The notes below the pieces were generated by a model, which saw only the letters and a list, made by a program, of their open reading frames with translations, did no database searches and was not told the DNA's origin. DNA of 64,000 bases from an uncultured Verrucomicrobia subdivision 3 bacterium (lineage in GTDB: Bacteria > Verrucomicrobiota > Verrucomicrobiia > Limisphaerales > UBA11358): the NCBI GenBank assembly GCA_903878805.1, contig CAIRJF010000011.1:1-64000 (forward strand), read 5' to 3'. Position 1 is the first letter of the stretch; each line of letters begins with the position of its first letter. Of this stretch, positions 1-10,400 are shown piece after piece. The translations under genes and the position numbers were made by a program.

Positions 1-39
1 AACCATTGGTTGCAGGTTCAAGTCCTGCCTGCCGTGCCA
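1..39 (+). tRNA. tRNA 3' end (partial), possibly tRNA-Trp
   Basis: Only the 3' part is in the window. The T-arm is a perfect 5-bp stem (12-16 with 24-28) around the loop TTCAAGT. It is followed by the acceptor 3' strand CTGCCGT (29-35), discriminator G and encoded CCA (37-39). The anticodon lies outside the window. A tRNA-Trp gene often precedes secE in bacteria, and positions 1-5 (AACCA) could be the 3' half of an anticodon stem after a CCA anticodon, but this identity is inferred from context only. Confidence 0.75.
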
Positions 40-51
40 GTCTGCTAAAGT

Positions 52-141
52 GGAGAGGTGGCAGAGTGGTCTATCGCGGCGGTCTTGAAAACCGCTTTAG
101 GCGAAAGCCTAACGGGGGTTCGAATCCCTCCCTCTCCGCCA
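52..141 (+). tRNA. tRNA-Ser (anticodon UGA)
   Basis: This is a complete class II tRNA. The acceptor stem GGAGAGG (52-58) pairs with CCTCTCC (131-137), followed by discriminator G and encoded CCA. The anticodon stem-loop CGGTCTTGAAAACCG gives anticodon TGA. A long variable arm (TAGGCGAAAGCCTA region) and the T-loop TTCGAAT are present. The long variable arm and the anticodon agree on serine. It lies 60 bases upstream of secE. Confidence 0.97.
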
Positions 142-200
142 TGTTTTGCGGAAGCATGGCTGACAAACTGTAGCGTAGGTGGCTAAAATATAATTTTTTT

Positions 201-521
201 GTGAACGACTGGATACATATAGCAATTTGGGCGGCGGTCATTGGAGCCGTGTTTGGCTACCTTTGGTGTCAGGGGCAAGTTCAACGCTTGGCGACCTACG
301 TTGCGGAAACGCGCGAGGAACTGAAGAAATGTGCGTGGCCGAGCTGGGACGAATTGAAAGGTTCTACCGCACTTATCATCATCATGGTAGCGCTGCTCGG
401 TGCGTTTGTCGTGGCGATTGACGCTGTGCTTTTCAAGACCTCGTTCAACCCATTCGCGCTCGCTGGCGTGTTGGCGGCTGGCTATTTTGGCTGGGTCATT
501 ATTCAATCCAAGCGTCAATAA
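201..521 (+). CDS. secE: Preprotein translocase subunit SecE
   Basis: SecE is the small essential subunit of the SecYEG protein-conducting channel in the inner membrane. The 106-residue product carries the family hallmark ELKKCAWPSWDEL at about residues 40-52, an amphipathic segment followed by a hydrophobic helix (about 56-80). Two more hydrophobic segments lie at about 5-20 and 86-101, so it resembles the three-helix form of gammaproteobacteria rather than the minimal one-helix form. It starts at GTG and has no Shine-Dalgarno sequence, only an AT-rich tract. Its position between tRNA genes and nusG is the classic bacterial order. Confidence 0.95.
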   Translation: MNDWIHIAIWAAVIGAVFGYLWCQGQVQRLATYVAETREELKKCAWPSWDELKGSTALIIIMVALLGAFVVAIDAVLFKTSFNPFALAGVLAAGYFGWVIIQSKRQ

Positions 522-533
522 TTTTATAATTTC

Positions 534-1079
534 ATGCGCAACCAGTGGTTCATCATCCAGACGCTTTCCGGCCAGGAAAACAAGGTCAAAGACAGCATTG
601 AAAAACGCGTCAAGACCGAAGAAATGCAGGACTTCATCAAAGAAGTCATGGTGCCAATCGAAAAAGTTGTCGAAGTTCGAAATCAGAAAAAAACCGTGTC
701 CAACCGCAAGTTGTGGCCCGGCTATGTTTTCGTAGAAATGATTTTGCTGGATGAAGAAAACCGCATCATTGAGAAACCTTGGTATTTCATCAAGGAAACT
801 CAAGGCGTAATCGGCTTTTTGAGCGATCCGCCGCAGCCAACGCCGACGGAAGAAGTTGACGCCATCAAGGTGCAGATTTCCGCTTCCGAAGAAACGGAAA
901 AACCGAAGGTGAATTTTGCGGTTGGCGAAACGGTGAAGATCAACAACGGGCCGTTTTTGAATTTCAGCGGTGTCATTGAAGAAATCGACCCGGAACGCGG
1001 TAAGCTGAAAGTCACGGTAAATATTTTTGGACGCAATACGCCGGTGGAACTCGAATACTGGCAAGTCGAAAAAGCTTAA
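534..1079 (+). CDS. nusG: Transcription termination/antitermination factor NusG
   Basis: NusG binds the clamp of RNA polymerase, suppresses pausing and links transcription to Rho or to the ribosome. The 181-residue product begins with a typical NGN domain (QWFIIQTLSGQENKV; RKLWPGYVFVEM near 60-72). It ends in a KOW domain (about 125-178) with VGETVKINNGPF and FGRNTPVELEYWQVEK. Length is normal. It follows secE by 12 bases, with only an AT-rich stretch before the ATG and no obvious ribosome-binding site. Confidence 0.97.
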   Translation: MRNQWFIIQTLSGQENKVKDSIEKRVKTEEMQDFIKEVMVPIEKVVEVRNQKKTVSNRKLWPGYVFVEMILLDEENRIIEKPWYFIKETQGVIGFLSDPPQPTPTEEVDAIKVQISASEETEKPKVNFAVGETVKINNGPFLNFSGVIEEIDPERGKLKVTVNIFGRNTPVELEYWQVEKA

Positions 1080-1088
1080 TAGAATTTT

Positions 1089-1514
1089 ATGGCAAAGAAA
1101 ATTACAGGACAAATCAAGTTGCAGATTGCGGCCGGTCAGGCCAATCCCGCGCCGCCCGTCGGCCCCGCGCTCGGTCAGCACGGCGTGAACATCATGGGCT
1201 TCTGCAAAGAATTTAACGCCGCGACCAAAAATGACGCCGGCTTGATCATTCCCGTGGTCATCACGGTATATCAAGATAAGTCATTCACGTTCATCACCAA
1301 GTCGCCGCCCGCGTCCGTGCTGCTCAAAAAAGCCGCCGGTATCACCGCTGGTTCCAAGACCCCGAACAAAGACAAAGTCGGCAAGGTCACGCGCAAACAG
1401 ATTTTGGACATCGTAAAAATGAAGTCCAAAGACCTCAATGTGAATTCCGAAGATGCCGCCGTCCGCCTGATTTCGGGCACCGCGCGCAGCATGGGAATTG
1501 AAGTTGTCGGTTAA
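1089..1514 (+). CDS. rplK: 50S ribosomal protein L11
   Basis: L11 binds the GTPase-associated region of 23S rRNA together with L10 and L7/L12, and is needed for the stringent response. The 141-residue product is full length. It shows the N-terminal proline-rich segment [20 protein letters not shown] (about 15-34) and the C-terminal RNA-binding part with [10 protein letters not shown]. The gene starts 10 bases after nusG and precedes rplA, as in most bacteria. Confidence 0.98.
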   Translation: MAKKITGQIKLQIAAGQANPAPPVGPALGQHGVNIMGFCKEFNAATKNDAGLIIPVVITVYQDKSFTFITKSPPASVLLKKAAGITAGSKTPNKDKVGKVTRKQILDIVKMKSKDLNVNSEDAAVRLISGTARSMGIEVVG

Positions 1515-1569
1515 TCAAAACAAACAATCGCGGGAGAGCCAAAAGCTCGCATGCACCGCACAAACATAA

Positions 1570-2262
1570 ATGCCCAGCAAAAGATACAAAAAGGCGCTTG
1601 AAGTTGTGAATGGCAAAAAAGCCTACGCACTAAAAGACGCGGTTGGCGTGCTCGCCAAATTCCCCAAAGCCAAATTTAACGAAACCATTGACCTCGCGTT
1701 TCGCCTCGGAGTTGATCCGAAGCAATCCGATCAGATGGTTCGCGGCACGGTTCCGTTGCCCCACGGCAGCGGCAAGACGGTGCGCGTTCTCGTTTTCGCC
1801 AAAGGTAACGCGGCTGACGCGGCGAAAGCTGCCGGTGCGGAAAACGTTGGCTTCGAAGACATGATTGCCAAGTGCAATTCTGGCTGGAACGATTTTGATG
1901 TCGCGATTGCGACGCCGGAAGCGATGATCGAAGTTCGTAAGCTCGGCAAAGTTCTCGGGCCACGCGGCCTCATGCCGAATCCGAAAACCGGCACCGTCAC
2001 CGAAGACACGGCGAAGGCCGTGAAAGAAGTGAAGGCTGGTCGCGTTGAATTCAAAGTTGACAAGGCGGCGAATATTCACGTCATCGTGGGCAAAGCTTCG
2101 TTCAGCCCGGAACACATTGAAGAAAATGCCCGCGCCGTTATTGAGGCCGTGGCGAAAGCGCGACCGAACAGTCTGAAGGGTGCTTACATCAATTCGTGCA
2201 CGCTCTCGGCGACGATGAGTCCGCCCGTGCGTGTTGACATCCGTGAATTTGTCGCCAACTAA
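1570..2262 (+). CDS. rplA: 50S ribosomal protein L1
   Basis: L1 binds 23S rRNA at the mobile L1 stalk and takes part in release of deacylated tRNA. In many bacteria it also represses its own operon. The 230-residue product has the expected length and signatures, including GRVEFKVDKAANIHVIVGK and KVLGPRGLMPNPKTGTVT. It lies 55 bases downstream of rplK. I did not find a convincing mimic of the rRNA L1 site in that spacer, so autoregulation is not shown here. Confidence 0.98.
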   Translation: MPSKRYKKALEVVNGKKAYALKDAVGVLAKFPKAKFNETIDLAFRLGVDPKQSDQMVRGTVPLPHGSGKTVRVLVFAKGNAADAAKAAGAENVGFEDMIAKCNSGWNDFDVAIATPEAMIEVRKLGKVLGPRGLMPNPKTGTVTEDTAKAVKEVKAGRVEFKVDKAANIHVIVGKASFSPEHIEENARAVIEAVAKARPNSLKGAYINSCTLSATMSPPVRVDIREFVAN

Positions 2263-2276
2263 AAAAGGATTTTACC

Positions 2277-2765
2277 ATGCGTGCTGAAAAGAAATTATTG
2301 ACGGGTGAATATGTCGCCCGATTGAACGCCTCGCCGTTTTTTATCGTCGTCGGCTATCAAGGTTTGAAGGTCGCGCACCTCTCCGAGTTGCGTAAACGTC
2401 TGACGCTCGCGGGCGCGGAAATTCACGTTGTGAAAAACACCGTGTTTAACGTGGCCGCGAAAGAAGCAGGCATCGGCGAATTGAATGGCAGTCTCGCCGG
2501 TCAGATCGCGGTTGTTACGGGCAAGAAAGATATTTTCGTCGCCGCCAAGGCGTTGAAAAATTTTGCGGCGGAATTCGACAAGCTGAAACTCAAGTTTGGC
2601 TTTTTGGACAACAAGCGCGTCGAACCTGCCACGCTCATTGCGTATGCCGATTTGCCGAGCCTCGAAGTGCTGCGGGCGAAACTGCTCGGGCTGTTCAACG
2701 CTCCTGGAACGAAAATCGCGGCGGTCATCAAGGCCAAAGCGGAAAAAGTCGAACAACCGGCTTAA
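2277..2765 (+). CDS. rplJ: 50S ribosomal protein L10
   Basis: L10 anchors the L7/L12 dimers to the ribosomal stalk base. The 162-residue product has the family N-terminus (MRAEKKLLTGEYVARLNAS), the core HVVKNTVFNVAAKEAG, and a C-terminal helix that binds L7/L12. An AGGA lies about 9 bases upstream of the ATG, one of the few recognisable Shine-Dalgarno sites in this operon. Only 14 bases separate it from rplA, so a long L10 leader RNA like that of Escherichia coli is not present directly upstream. Confidence 0.97.
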   Translation: MRAEKKLLTGEYVARLNASPFFIVVGYQGLKVAHLSELRKRLTLAGAEIHVVKNTVFNVAAKEAGIGELNGSLAGQIAVVTGKKDIFVAAKALKNFAAEFDKLKLKFGFLDNKRVEPATLIAYADLPSLEVLRAKLLGLFNAPGTKIAAVIKAKAEKVEQPA

Positions 2766-2773
2766 ACAATTTT

Positions 2774-2798
2774 GGTTTGAAGTTATTCATTTCAAACC
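2774..2798 (+). promoter_or_regulatory. Hairpin in the rplJ-rplL spacer
   Basis: GGTTTGAA (2774-2781) and TTCAAACC (2791-2798) form a perfect 8-bp inverted repeat with a 9-base loop, just after rplJ. No T-run follows, so it is not an intrinsic terminator. It may be a processing or stability element in the unusually long 147-base rplJ-rplL spacer. Function is not shown by sequence. Confidence 0.35.
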
Positions 2799-2912
2799 GG
2801 AAAAACCAACAAGAAACAAAAGCGTAAATCGTCGGTTCGCAGGCCGTGAACTGAAAATTGCCGGGGCGCCGGCAGACGACGAGACGACAACAAAGAAAGC
2901 AAAAGTAAAATT

Positions 2913-3302
2913 ATGGCAGACCTCGCAAACATCGTAGAAGAATTGAGCAAGCTGACGGTTATCGAAGCCGCCGAACTCGTGAAACAATTGGAAACCAAGT
3001 GGGGCGTATCCGCCGCCGCGTCCGTCGCGGTCGCTGCTGGTGGCGCTGCTGCTGGTGGTGGTGCGGCCGCTCCGGCCGAGGCCAAAGACACTTTTGACGT
3101 GATCCTCGCGTCGGTTCCGGCCGACAAGAAGATTTCTGTCATCAAAGCCGTCCGTGAAGTGAAGGCCGGTTTGGGTCTCGCCGAAGCGAAAGCTTTGGTT
3201 GAGGGCGCGCCGAAGACTTTGCTCGAAGGTGCGAACAAGGCTGATTCCGACGCCGCCAAGAAGAAGCTTGAAGAAGCTGGCGCGAAGGTCGAAATCAAGT
3301 AA
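2913..3302 (+). CDS. rplL: 50S ribosomal protein L7/L12
   Basis: L7/L12 forms the flexible stalk dimers that recruit translation GTPases. The 129-residue protein has an N-terminal dimerisation domain ([21 protein letters not shown]), an Ala/Gly-rich hinge at about 35-55, and the conserved C-terminal domain with [20 protein letters not shown] and LVEGAPK. Length is normal. The gene is separated from rplJ by 147 bases and from rpoB by 197 bases containing a strong hairpin. Confidence 0.98.
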   Translation: MADLANIVEELSKLTVIEAAELVKQLETKWGVSAAASVAVAAGGAAAGGGAAAPAEAKDTFDVILASVPADKKISVIKAVREVKAGLGLAEAKALVEGAPKTLLEGANKADSDAAKKKLEEAGAKVEIK

Positions 3303-3315
3303 GTTGCCCGGTTTC

Positions 3316-3348
3316 GGGGCGGCGGCAAATTGCCGTCGCCCCATTTTA
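3316..3348 (+). terminator. rplL-rpoB hairpin, probable attenuator
   Basis: GGGGCGGCGGC (3316-3326) pairs with GCCGTCGCCCC (3332-3342) over 11 base pairs including one G-U, with loop AAATT, followed by ATTTTAT. The T-tract is short, which suits partial termination. In Escherichia coli an attenuator at exactly this place lowers rpoBC expression relative to the ribosomal proteins; the same role here is inferred from position and structure. Confidence 0.65.
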
Positions 3349-3499
3349 TCCCCGCAAAAGGCGGGACACATTGACAATTTTAGATTGGTAGAAACATCGG
3401 TTGCCGGTTGGCAAGCTGGTCGTTTAAGACGACGGGCTTGCCTTGTGTCGTTAAGTGAAAATCGGTGCGGCGTGTGCCGTGCCTAACAGAAAATAAAAA

Positions 3500-6400
3500 A
3501 TGCCATCGCGATCCACAGAACGTATCAACTTCGGTAAAATCAAGGAAATCGTTATTCCGCCGAACATGATTGAGTTGCAGACGAACTCCTACGCGGAATT
3601 CATGCAAGCCGACGTGTCGCCCAAAAAGCGCAACAAATTCACCGGGCTGGAATCTGTTTTTCAGGAAGTATTTCCGATCAAGAGCTACGATGAAAAGGTC
3701 GAGCTGGCCTACGATTCCTACGAAGTGGGCGCGCCGAAGGTAGACTGGCTGGAATGCCTGCGCGAAGGCACCACTTATGGCGCACCGCTTTACGTCACGT
3801 TTCTGTTAAAGGACGATGGCAAAAGCGCGAAGGAAGAAAAAGTTTTCATGGGCGAACTCCCGCTGATGACGCCGCAAGGCACATTTGTCATCAATGGCGC
3901 GGAACGTGTGGTCGTTTCGCAGTTGCACCGCTCGCCGGGTATCGCGTTTGAAGCGACCCAGCATCCGAATGGCAAAATGCTTCACAGCTTCCGCGTCATT
4001 CCTGATCGCGGTTCCTGGTATGAAGCGATGTTCGACACGAGCGATTTGCTCTACGTTTATCTCGACCGCAAAAAACGCCGGCGCAAATTTTTGACGACGA
4101 CGTTCTTCCGCGCGCTGTCTTTCCTCGACCACGAAGAAAAAGAAAAAGGCAGCAAGTCGAAGGAAGATCCGGGTCTGCTGCGCGGCACGGACGAAGAAAT
4201 CTTGAAGCTGTTCTACACCATCGAGGAATTGACGGTGAAGGAAGCCGAGAAGATTGAAGATTTGCAGAACCACGTGCTCGTGAACGACGTCGCGGACGAG
4301 GAAAAAGGTCTCGTTGTGGCACGCGCGTTTGAGCCGCTCTCGAAGGCGGTCGTCAAACAGATTGGCGAACTTGGCATCACCAAGATCAAGGTCGTGGACA
4401 CCTCGGTGGACGAGGGCAACATGATCAAGTGCCTCAAGAAAGATCCGGCCAAGAATGAAGTCGAGGCGCTCAAGGATATTTATCGTCGTCTGCGCCCTGG
4501 CGATCCGCCGACCGCCGCGAATTCGCGCGCGCTCATCAAACGGTTGTTCTTCGACGAAAAACGCTATGACCTCGGTCGCGTAGGTCGTTACAAGATCAAT
4601 CAGAAATTGGGCATGAAGGGCGACAGCCGCATTCTGACCAAGGAAGATTTGGTCGCGGCGACGAAGTATTTGCTCAAGCTCAAGAAGGGCGAAGGTTCGC
4701 TGGATGACATTGATCATTTGGGCAGCCGCCGTATCCGCACGGTCGGCGAATTGCTTTCCAACCAGTGCCGCGTGGGTCTGTCCCGCACGGAGCGTTTGGT
4801 CAAGGAACGCATGACGCTGTTCGATCAGACGATCGAAGCGATGACGCCGCAGAAGCTCATCAATCCGAAAGCACTTTCAGCCGTGATCCGCGATTTCTTT
4901 GGCCGCAGCCAATTGTCGCAGTTCATGGATCAGATTAATCCGCTTGCTGAATTGACCCATAAACGCCGCTTGTCGGCGCTCGGGCCAGGGGGTCTCTCAC
5001 GCGATCGTGCAGGCTTTGAAGTCCGCGACGTTCATCCGTCGCACTATGGTCGTATTTGTCCGATTGAAACGCCGGAAGGTCCGAACATCGGTCTGATCGC
5101 GTCGCTCGCGACGTTTGCGCGCATCAATGAATTCGGTTTCCTCGAAACGCCGTATCGCAAAGTCGAGAACGGTCGCGTCACGGAAAAAATCGAATACTTG
5201 ACCGCCGACCGCGAAGAGCAATTCATCGTGGCGCAGGCGAATTCAGTGATGAACGACAAAGGTCTGTTCACCGACGAACGCGTCGTTTGCCGCCAACGTG
5301 GCGAATTCATCGACGTGGAGCCGACGAAAGTTGACTTCATGGACGTGTCGCCGAAGCAGCTCGTTTCCATCGCGGCGTCGCTCATTCCGTTCCTCGAACA
5401 CGATGATGCGAACCGTGCCTTGATGGGTTCCAACATGCAACGCCAAGCCGTGCCGCTCCTCGTTACCGAGGCGCCGCTCGTCGCGACGGGCATGGAAGAA
5501 CGCGTCGCCCGCGATTCCCGCGCCGTTTTGGTGTCGGAAGAATCTGGTAAGGTCGCGTCTGTCAGCGGTGACCAGATCATCATCACTGAAAACGGTCATC
5601 TACCCGAAGGCAAAAAGAAAATTAAACACGATCCGGAAAACGGAGTTTCCGTTTATCCCGTCCGCAAGTTCATGCGCTCGAACGCGGCCACCTGCATCAA
5701 CCAGAAAATTCTGGTTGAAAAAGGTGACTCGATCAAGAAAGGCCAGATTCTGGCCGATGGTCCCTGCACGCAGGGCGGCGAGCTCGCGCTCGGTCGCAAC
5801 GTGCTCGTGGCGTTCATGCCGTGGAACGGTTACAACTTTGAGGACGCGATTCTGATTTCAGAACGCATCGTGAAGGAAGATATTTTCACCTCGATTCACA
5901 TTGATGAATTTGAAGTGGCCGCTCGCGATACGAAACTTGGACCGGAAGAAATCACGCGTGACATCCCGAACCTCGGCGATGAAGCGTTGAAGAACCTCGG
6001 CACCGACGGCGTTATCCGCATCGGCGCAGAAGTGAAGCCTGGCGACATTCTCGTCGGCAAAATCACGCCGAAGTCGGAAACCGAACTCGCGCCGGAAGAA
6101 CGTTTGCTCCGCGCCATCTTCGGTGAAAAGGCGGCGGATGTGAAAGACACTTCGCTCAAGGTTCCGTCCGGAACTTACGGCATCGTCATGGACGTCAAAG
6201 TCTCGGCCAAGAAAGACTCGGACCGCGTAAGCCGCTCGGTTTCCAGCGAGGAAAAACGCCACGCGAAACAGATCGAAGATGATCACAAGAAGAAGACCAC
6301 GGAACTGGAAGACCAGTTGACGGAAGCGTTGAGCAATATTTTGCTCGGCGAAAAAATTCCGCTCGACGTCGTCAACAGCGAAACTGGCGAAATCATCATT

Positions 6401-7402
6401 CCGGCAAATCGCAAGATCACGAAGACGCTACTGCGCAAGCTCGCGACCGTTTACGATCGCATCGAAATTGATCCGTCGCCGATCCGTAACAAGATCAACG
6501 AAATCATCGGCCAGTTTAAGAAGAAATTCGACGACTTGCAGATGCAATACGACGAAGAAATGGAACGTGCTGAGGCCGGTGAAGGCGTCGAAAGCGGCGT
6601 CGTCAAATCGGTGAAAGTTTACATCGCCTCGAAACGGAAATTGTCGGTCGGTGACAAGATGGCCGGACGTCACGGTAACAAGGGTGTCGTCGCCAAGATT
6701 GTTAAAGAAGAAGACATGCCGTATCTCGCGGACGGAACGCCGGTGGAAATCGTTTTGAATCCGCTGGGTGTGCCGAGTCGTATGAACGTCGGCCAGGTTT
6801 TGGAAACGCACTTGGGCTGGGCGGCGAAGCTGCTCGGTTTGAAGTTCGCCACGCCGGTGTTCGATGGCATGAAGGAAAAGGACATTCGCGGCTATTTGAA
6901 ACAGGCCGGTTTGCCCGAACACGCCAAGACGCATTTGATCGACGGACGCACGGGCGAACAGTTCGATCAGGAAATCGTTGTCGGCTACATCTACATGATG
7001 AAGCTGGGTCACTTGGTGGCGGACAAGATTCACGCCCGCGCCGTCGGCCCGTATTCACTTGTCACCCAGCAGCCGCTCGGTGGTAAGGCACAATACGGCG
7101 GTCAGCGCTTCGGCGAAATGGAAGTGTGGGCGATGGAAGCCTACGGCGCCGCTTACACGTTGCAGGAATTGCTCACCGTCAAATCCGACGATGTTCAAGG
7201 CCGCACGCGCATCTACGAAAGCATCGTCAAGGGCGACAACTCGTTGGAAGCCGGTATTCCGGAATCCTTCAACGTGCTCGTCAAGGAAATGCAATCGCTG
7301 GGTCTCGACGTCAAGGTTGGTTACTCCAACCCGATTGAACACGCCGGTAGTGACAACGCGCAGCAGGCTGCCGTTGCCGCGCTGACGTCCACCGAATCCT
7401 AA
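3500..7402 (+). CDS. rpoB: DNA-directed RNA polymerase subunit beta
   Basis: This is the beta subunit of the core RNA polymerase. The 1300-residue product carries the usual landmarks: the rifampicin-pocket segment [40 protein letters not shown], the active-site strand [16 protein letters not shown], and [18 protein letters not shown] near the C-terminus. The residue matching E. coli Asn518 is Ile, while the His526 and Ser531 equivalents are kept. The length is typical of bacteria without large lineage insertions. It is followed 26 bases later by rpoC. Confidence 0.98.
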   Translation: MPSRSTERINFGKIKEIVIPPNMIELQTNSYAEFMQADVSPKKRNKFTGLESVFQEVFPIKSYDEKVELAYDSYEVGAPKVDWLECLREGTTYGAPLYVTFLLKDDGKSAKEEKVFMGELPLMTPQGTFVINGAERVVVSQLHRSPGIAFEATQHPNGKMLHSFRVIPDRGSWYEAMFDTSDLLYVYLDRKKRRRKFLTTTFFRALSFLDHEEKEKGSKSKEDPGLLRGTDEEILKLFYTIEELTVKEAEKIEDLQNHVLVNDVADEEKGLVVARAFEPLSKAVVKQIGELGITKIKVVDTSVDEGNMIKCLKKDPAKNEVEALKDIYRRLRPGDPPTAANSRALIKRLFFDEKRYDLGRVGRYKINQKLGMKGDSRILTKEDLVAATKYLLKLKKGEGSLDDIDHLGSRRIRTVGELLSNQCRVGLSRTERLVKERMTLFDQTIEAMTPQKLINPKALSAVIRDFFGRSQLSQFMDQINPLAELTHKRRLSALGPGGLSRDRAGFEVRDVHPSHYGRICPIETPEGPNIGLIASLATFARINEFGFLETPYRKVENGRVTEKIEYLTADREEQFIVAQANSVMNDKGLFTDERVVCRQRGEFIDVEPTKVDFMDVSPKQLVSIAASLIPFLEHDDANRALMGSNMQRQAVPLLVTEAPLVATGMEERVARDSRAVLVSEESGKVASVSGDQIIITENGHLPEGKKKIKHDPENGVSVYPVRKFMRSNAATCINQKILVEKGDSIKKGQILADGPCTQGGELALGRNVLVAFMPWNGYNFEDAILISERIVKEDIFTSIHIDEFEVAARDTKLGPEEITRDIPNLGDEALKNLGTDGVIRIGAEVKPGDILVGKITPKSETELAPEERLLRAIFGEKAADVKDTSLKVPSGTYGIVMDVKVSAKKDSDRVSRSVSSEEKRHAKQIEDDHKKKTTELEDQLTEALSNILLGEKIPLDVVNSETGEIIIPANRKITKTLLRKLATVYDRIEIDPSPIRNKINEIIGQFKKKFDDLQMQYDEEMERAEAGEGVESGVVKSVKVYIASKRKLSVGDKMAGRHGNKGVVAKIVKEEDMPYLADGTPVEIVLNPLGVPSRMNVGQVLETHLGWAAKLLGLKFATPVFDGMKEKDIRGYLKQAGLPEHAKTHLIDGRTGEQFDQEIVVGYIYMMKLGHLVADKIHARAVGPYSLVTQQPLGGKAQYGGQRFGEMEVWAMEAYGAAYTLQELLTVKSDDVQGRTRIYESIVKGDNSLEAGIPESFNVLVKEMQSLGLDVKVGYSNPIEHAGSDNAQQAAVAALTSTES

Positions 7403-7428
7403 ACGAAACTTTGTTGAAATAAAATCGT

Positions 7429-10400
7429 ATGACCAGTTCCAAAGAAAACGCCCGCGAGATTCTCGGCCTCGAAAAAGTCAACCAGGTTGACTACGTCGGC
7501 ATCACGCTCGCGTCGCCCGACGCCATCCGCTCTTGGAGCAAGGGCGAAGTCAAGAATCCTGAAACGATCAACTACCGCACGTTCAAACCGGAAAAGGGCG
7601 GCCTTTTCTGCGAACGCATTTTCGGTCCCGTCAAGGACTGGGAATGCTCCTGCGGCAAGTATAAGCGCATCAAACATCGCGGCATCGTCTGCGATCGTTG
7701 CGGCGTGGAAGTGACGTTGTCCCGCGTTCGCCGTGAACGCATGGGCCACATCGAACTCGCCGTGCCGGTGCAGCACATCTGGTTCTTCAAGTGCATGCCC
7801 TCGCGCATCGGTCTGGCGCTGGACATGACCGCGCGCCATTTGGAACGCGTCATTTATTACGAAGATTACCTCGTCATCGATCCCGGCACCACGCCGCTCA
7901 AGGCGAATCAGTTGCTCACCGAAGTTGAACTTCGTGAAGCCCGTGAAACCTACGGCGCGGAAGCGTTCACTGCCAAAATGGGCGCGGAAGGTGTGCGCGA
8001 AGCGTTGGAACGCGTTGATCTCGCCAAGCAGGCGGATGAACTCGCCATCGCGATTACGGAAACCAAGAGCAAACAGATTCGCAAAAAATTGGCGAAGCGC
8101 ATCAAGCTCTTGCAAGGTCTCGCGCTGTCGAAGAGCCGTCCGGAATGGATGATTCTCACGGTGCTGCCGGTGATTCCGCCGGATTTGCGTCCGTTGGTTC
8201 CGCTCGAAGGCGGACGTTTCGCGACGTCTGACTTGAACGATCTTTATCGCCGCGTCATCAATCGCAACAACCGTCTTCGCACGTTGCTGCAGCTCAAGAC
8301 GCCGGAAGTGATTATCCGTAACGAAAAACGCATGTTGCAGGAAGCTGTCGACGCGTTGTTCGACAATGGTCGCCACGGTCGCCCGGTGACTGGCGCAGGC
8401 AATCGCTCGCTGAAATCTTTGAGCGACATGCTCAAAGGCAAAGGTGGACGTTTCCGTCAGAACTTGCTCGGCAAACGCGTGGATTATTCCGGCCGTTCCG
8501 TCATCGTGATCGGACCGGAACTGAAGTTGAACCAATGCGGTCTGCCGAAGAAGATGGCGCTCGTGTTGTTCGAGCCGTTCATCATCCGCCGCTTGAAAGA
8601 GCTCGGCTATGTTCACACCGTTCGCAGCGCGAAGAAAATGATCGAGCGCCAGACGAAAGAAGTGTGGGACGTTTTGGAAGAAGTGACGAAGGGTCATCCG
8701 GTTCTCTTGAACCGCGCGCCTACGCTGCACCGTTTGTCCGTTCAAGCGTTTGAACCGATGTTGATCGAAGGCGAAGCGATTCGCATTCATCCGCTGGTTT
8801 GCACAGCTTACAACGCGGACTTCGACGGTGACCAGATGGCCGTTCACGTTCCGTTGTCAGTCGAAGCGCAGATGGAAGCGCGCATGCTGATGATGGCGAC
8901 GAACAACATCTTCTCGCCCTCATCCGGCAAGCCGATCATCACGCCGACGCAGGACATCACGCTCGGTTGCTATTACGTCACCGCCGAACCGCGCAAGCCG
9001 TTGCCGGCGGACACGGGCGAACTGCCGTTGTTCGGCTCGAAGGAAGAAGTCATTTACGCTTACAGCGACGATGGTGTGAAAACGCATGATCGTATTCGCT
9101 TGGCGAATCCGGACCTCGGCAAGAAAACCGCTTTCGGAAATTCCGAGAAAAAAATCATTGATACGACGGTGGGCCGCGTATTGTTCAGCGAAATCTGGCC
9201 GACGGAACTCGGCTTCCACAACAAGCCGGTGAAGAAATCCGACCTCGGTGATTTGATTTGGAAATGTTACAAGTTTGCCGGCCATGACAAGACGGTGGTC
9301 ATGTTGGACAAACTCAAAGAAATCGGTTTCCGCGAAGCGACCAAGTCCGGTGTGTCCATCGGTATCGACGACATGATTGTCCCGAAGGAACGCGACGAAC
9401 AGATTCGCAACGCGCAAGGCCAGATCAAAGAAGTTGAGAAGCAATACCGCAAGGGTGTCATTACCTCCGGCGAGCGCTACAACAAGATCGTTGACGTGTG
9501 GACGCATTGCACGGATCAGATTTCCGGCGTGATGTTCGATACGTTGAAAGCCAACCAGGGCAAGAAGGAATACAACCCCGTCTATTTGATGGTGGATTCC
9601 GGCGCTCGTGGTAACAAGCAACAGGTGCGTCAGCTCGCGGGTCTCCGCGGTTTGATGGCCAAGCCCAGCGGCGAAATCATTGAGAAGCCGATTCTCGCGA
9701 ACTTCCGCGAAGGTCTGTCCGTCTTGGAATACTTCATCTCGACGCACGGTGCCCGTAAAGGTCTCGCGGACACGGCGCTCAAGACTGCCGACTCCGGTTA
9801 CATGACCCGCAAACTGGTGGACGTGTCGCAAGACGTGATCATCCAGGAATCGGATTGTGGCACCACGAACGGCATCTGGGTTTCCGCTGTGTTCGAAGGC
9901 GAAGACGAAGTCGTCAAGATTTCCGACCGTTTGGTCGGTCGTTACGCTTGCGATGACATCGTCAATCCGACGAGCCCGAAAGAATTCCTCATCAAGGCGA
10001 ACGAAGAAATCGACGAGACCAAGGCCAAAGCGATTGACGTCGCCGGCATTGATCGCGTGCGGATTCGTTCCGTGCTCACTTGCGAAAGCAAGCACGGCAT
10101 CTGCCGTCACTGCTACGGCCGCAACCTCGCGACCGGCGCGCTGGTCAAGCTTGGTGAAGCGGTCGGCATCATCGCCGCCCAATCCATCGGCGAACCCGGC
10201 ACGCAGCTCACCATGCGCACGTTCCATACGGGCGGTGTCGCGGCGGGCGTGTTCAAGCAGCCGCAGATCAAGTCGAAGAACGACGGTATTATCAAATACA
10301 CCGACCTGCGTTCAGTCGAACTCGAAGACGGCAACAACATCGTTTTGAACAAGAACGGTTCCATCCAGATTCTCGCACCGGACGGTCGCGAATTGGAAAA

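Noticed and set aside
189-194. TATAAT just before the secE start as a promoter for a leaderless mRNA
   Set aside because: The hexamer is perfect but no -35 element lies at 16-18 bases upstream, and AT-rich tracts precede many starts here.
183-1274. Long minus-strand open frame opposite secE-nusG-rplK
   Set aside because: It lies antisense to three certain genes, has an Arg/His/Phe-rich shadow composition and no domain; it is the complement of the real coding strand.
3371-3376. TTGACA in the rplL-rpoB spacer as an rpoB promoter
   Set aside because: No -10-like hexamer is found at a suitable spacing downstream.
4900-5000. Natural rifampicin resistance from the Ile at the Asn518 position of RpoB
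   Set aside because: The most important resistance positions (Asp516, His526, Ser531 equivalents) are unchanged and other residues occur naturally at 518, so no resistance is claimed.
8920-10227. 435-codon minus-strand frame opposite rpoC
   Set aside because: Same shadow character, fully inside rpoC, with no recognisable family.
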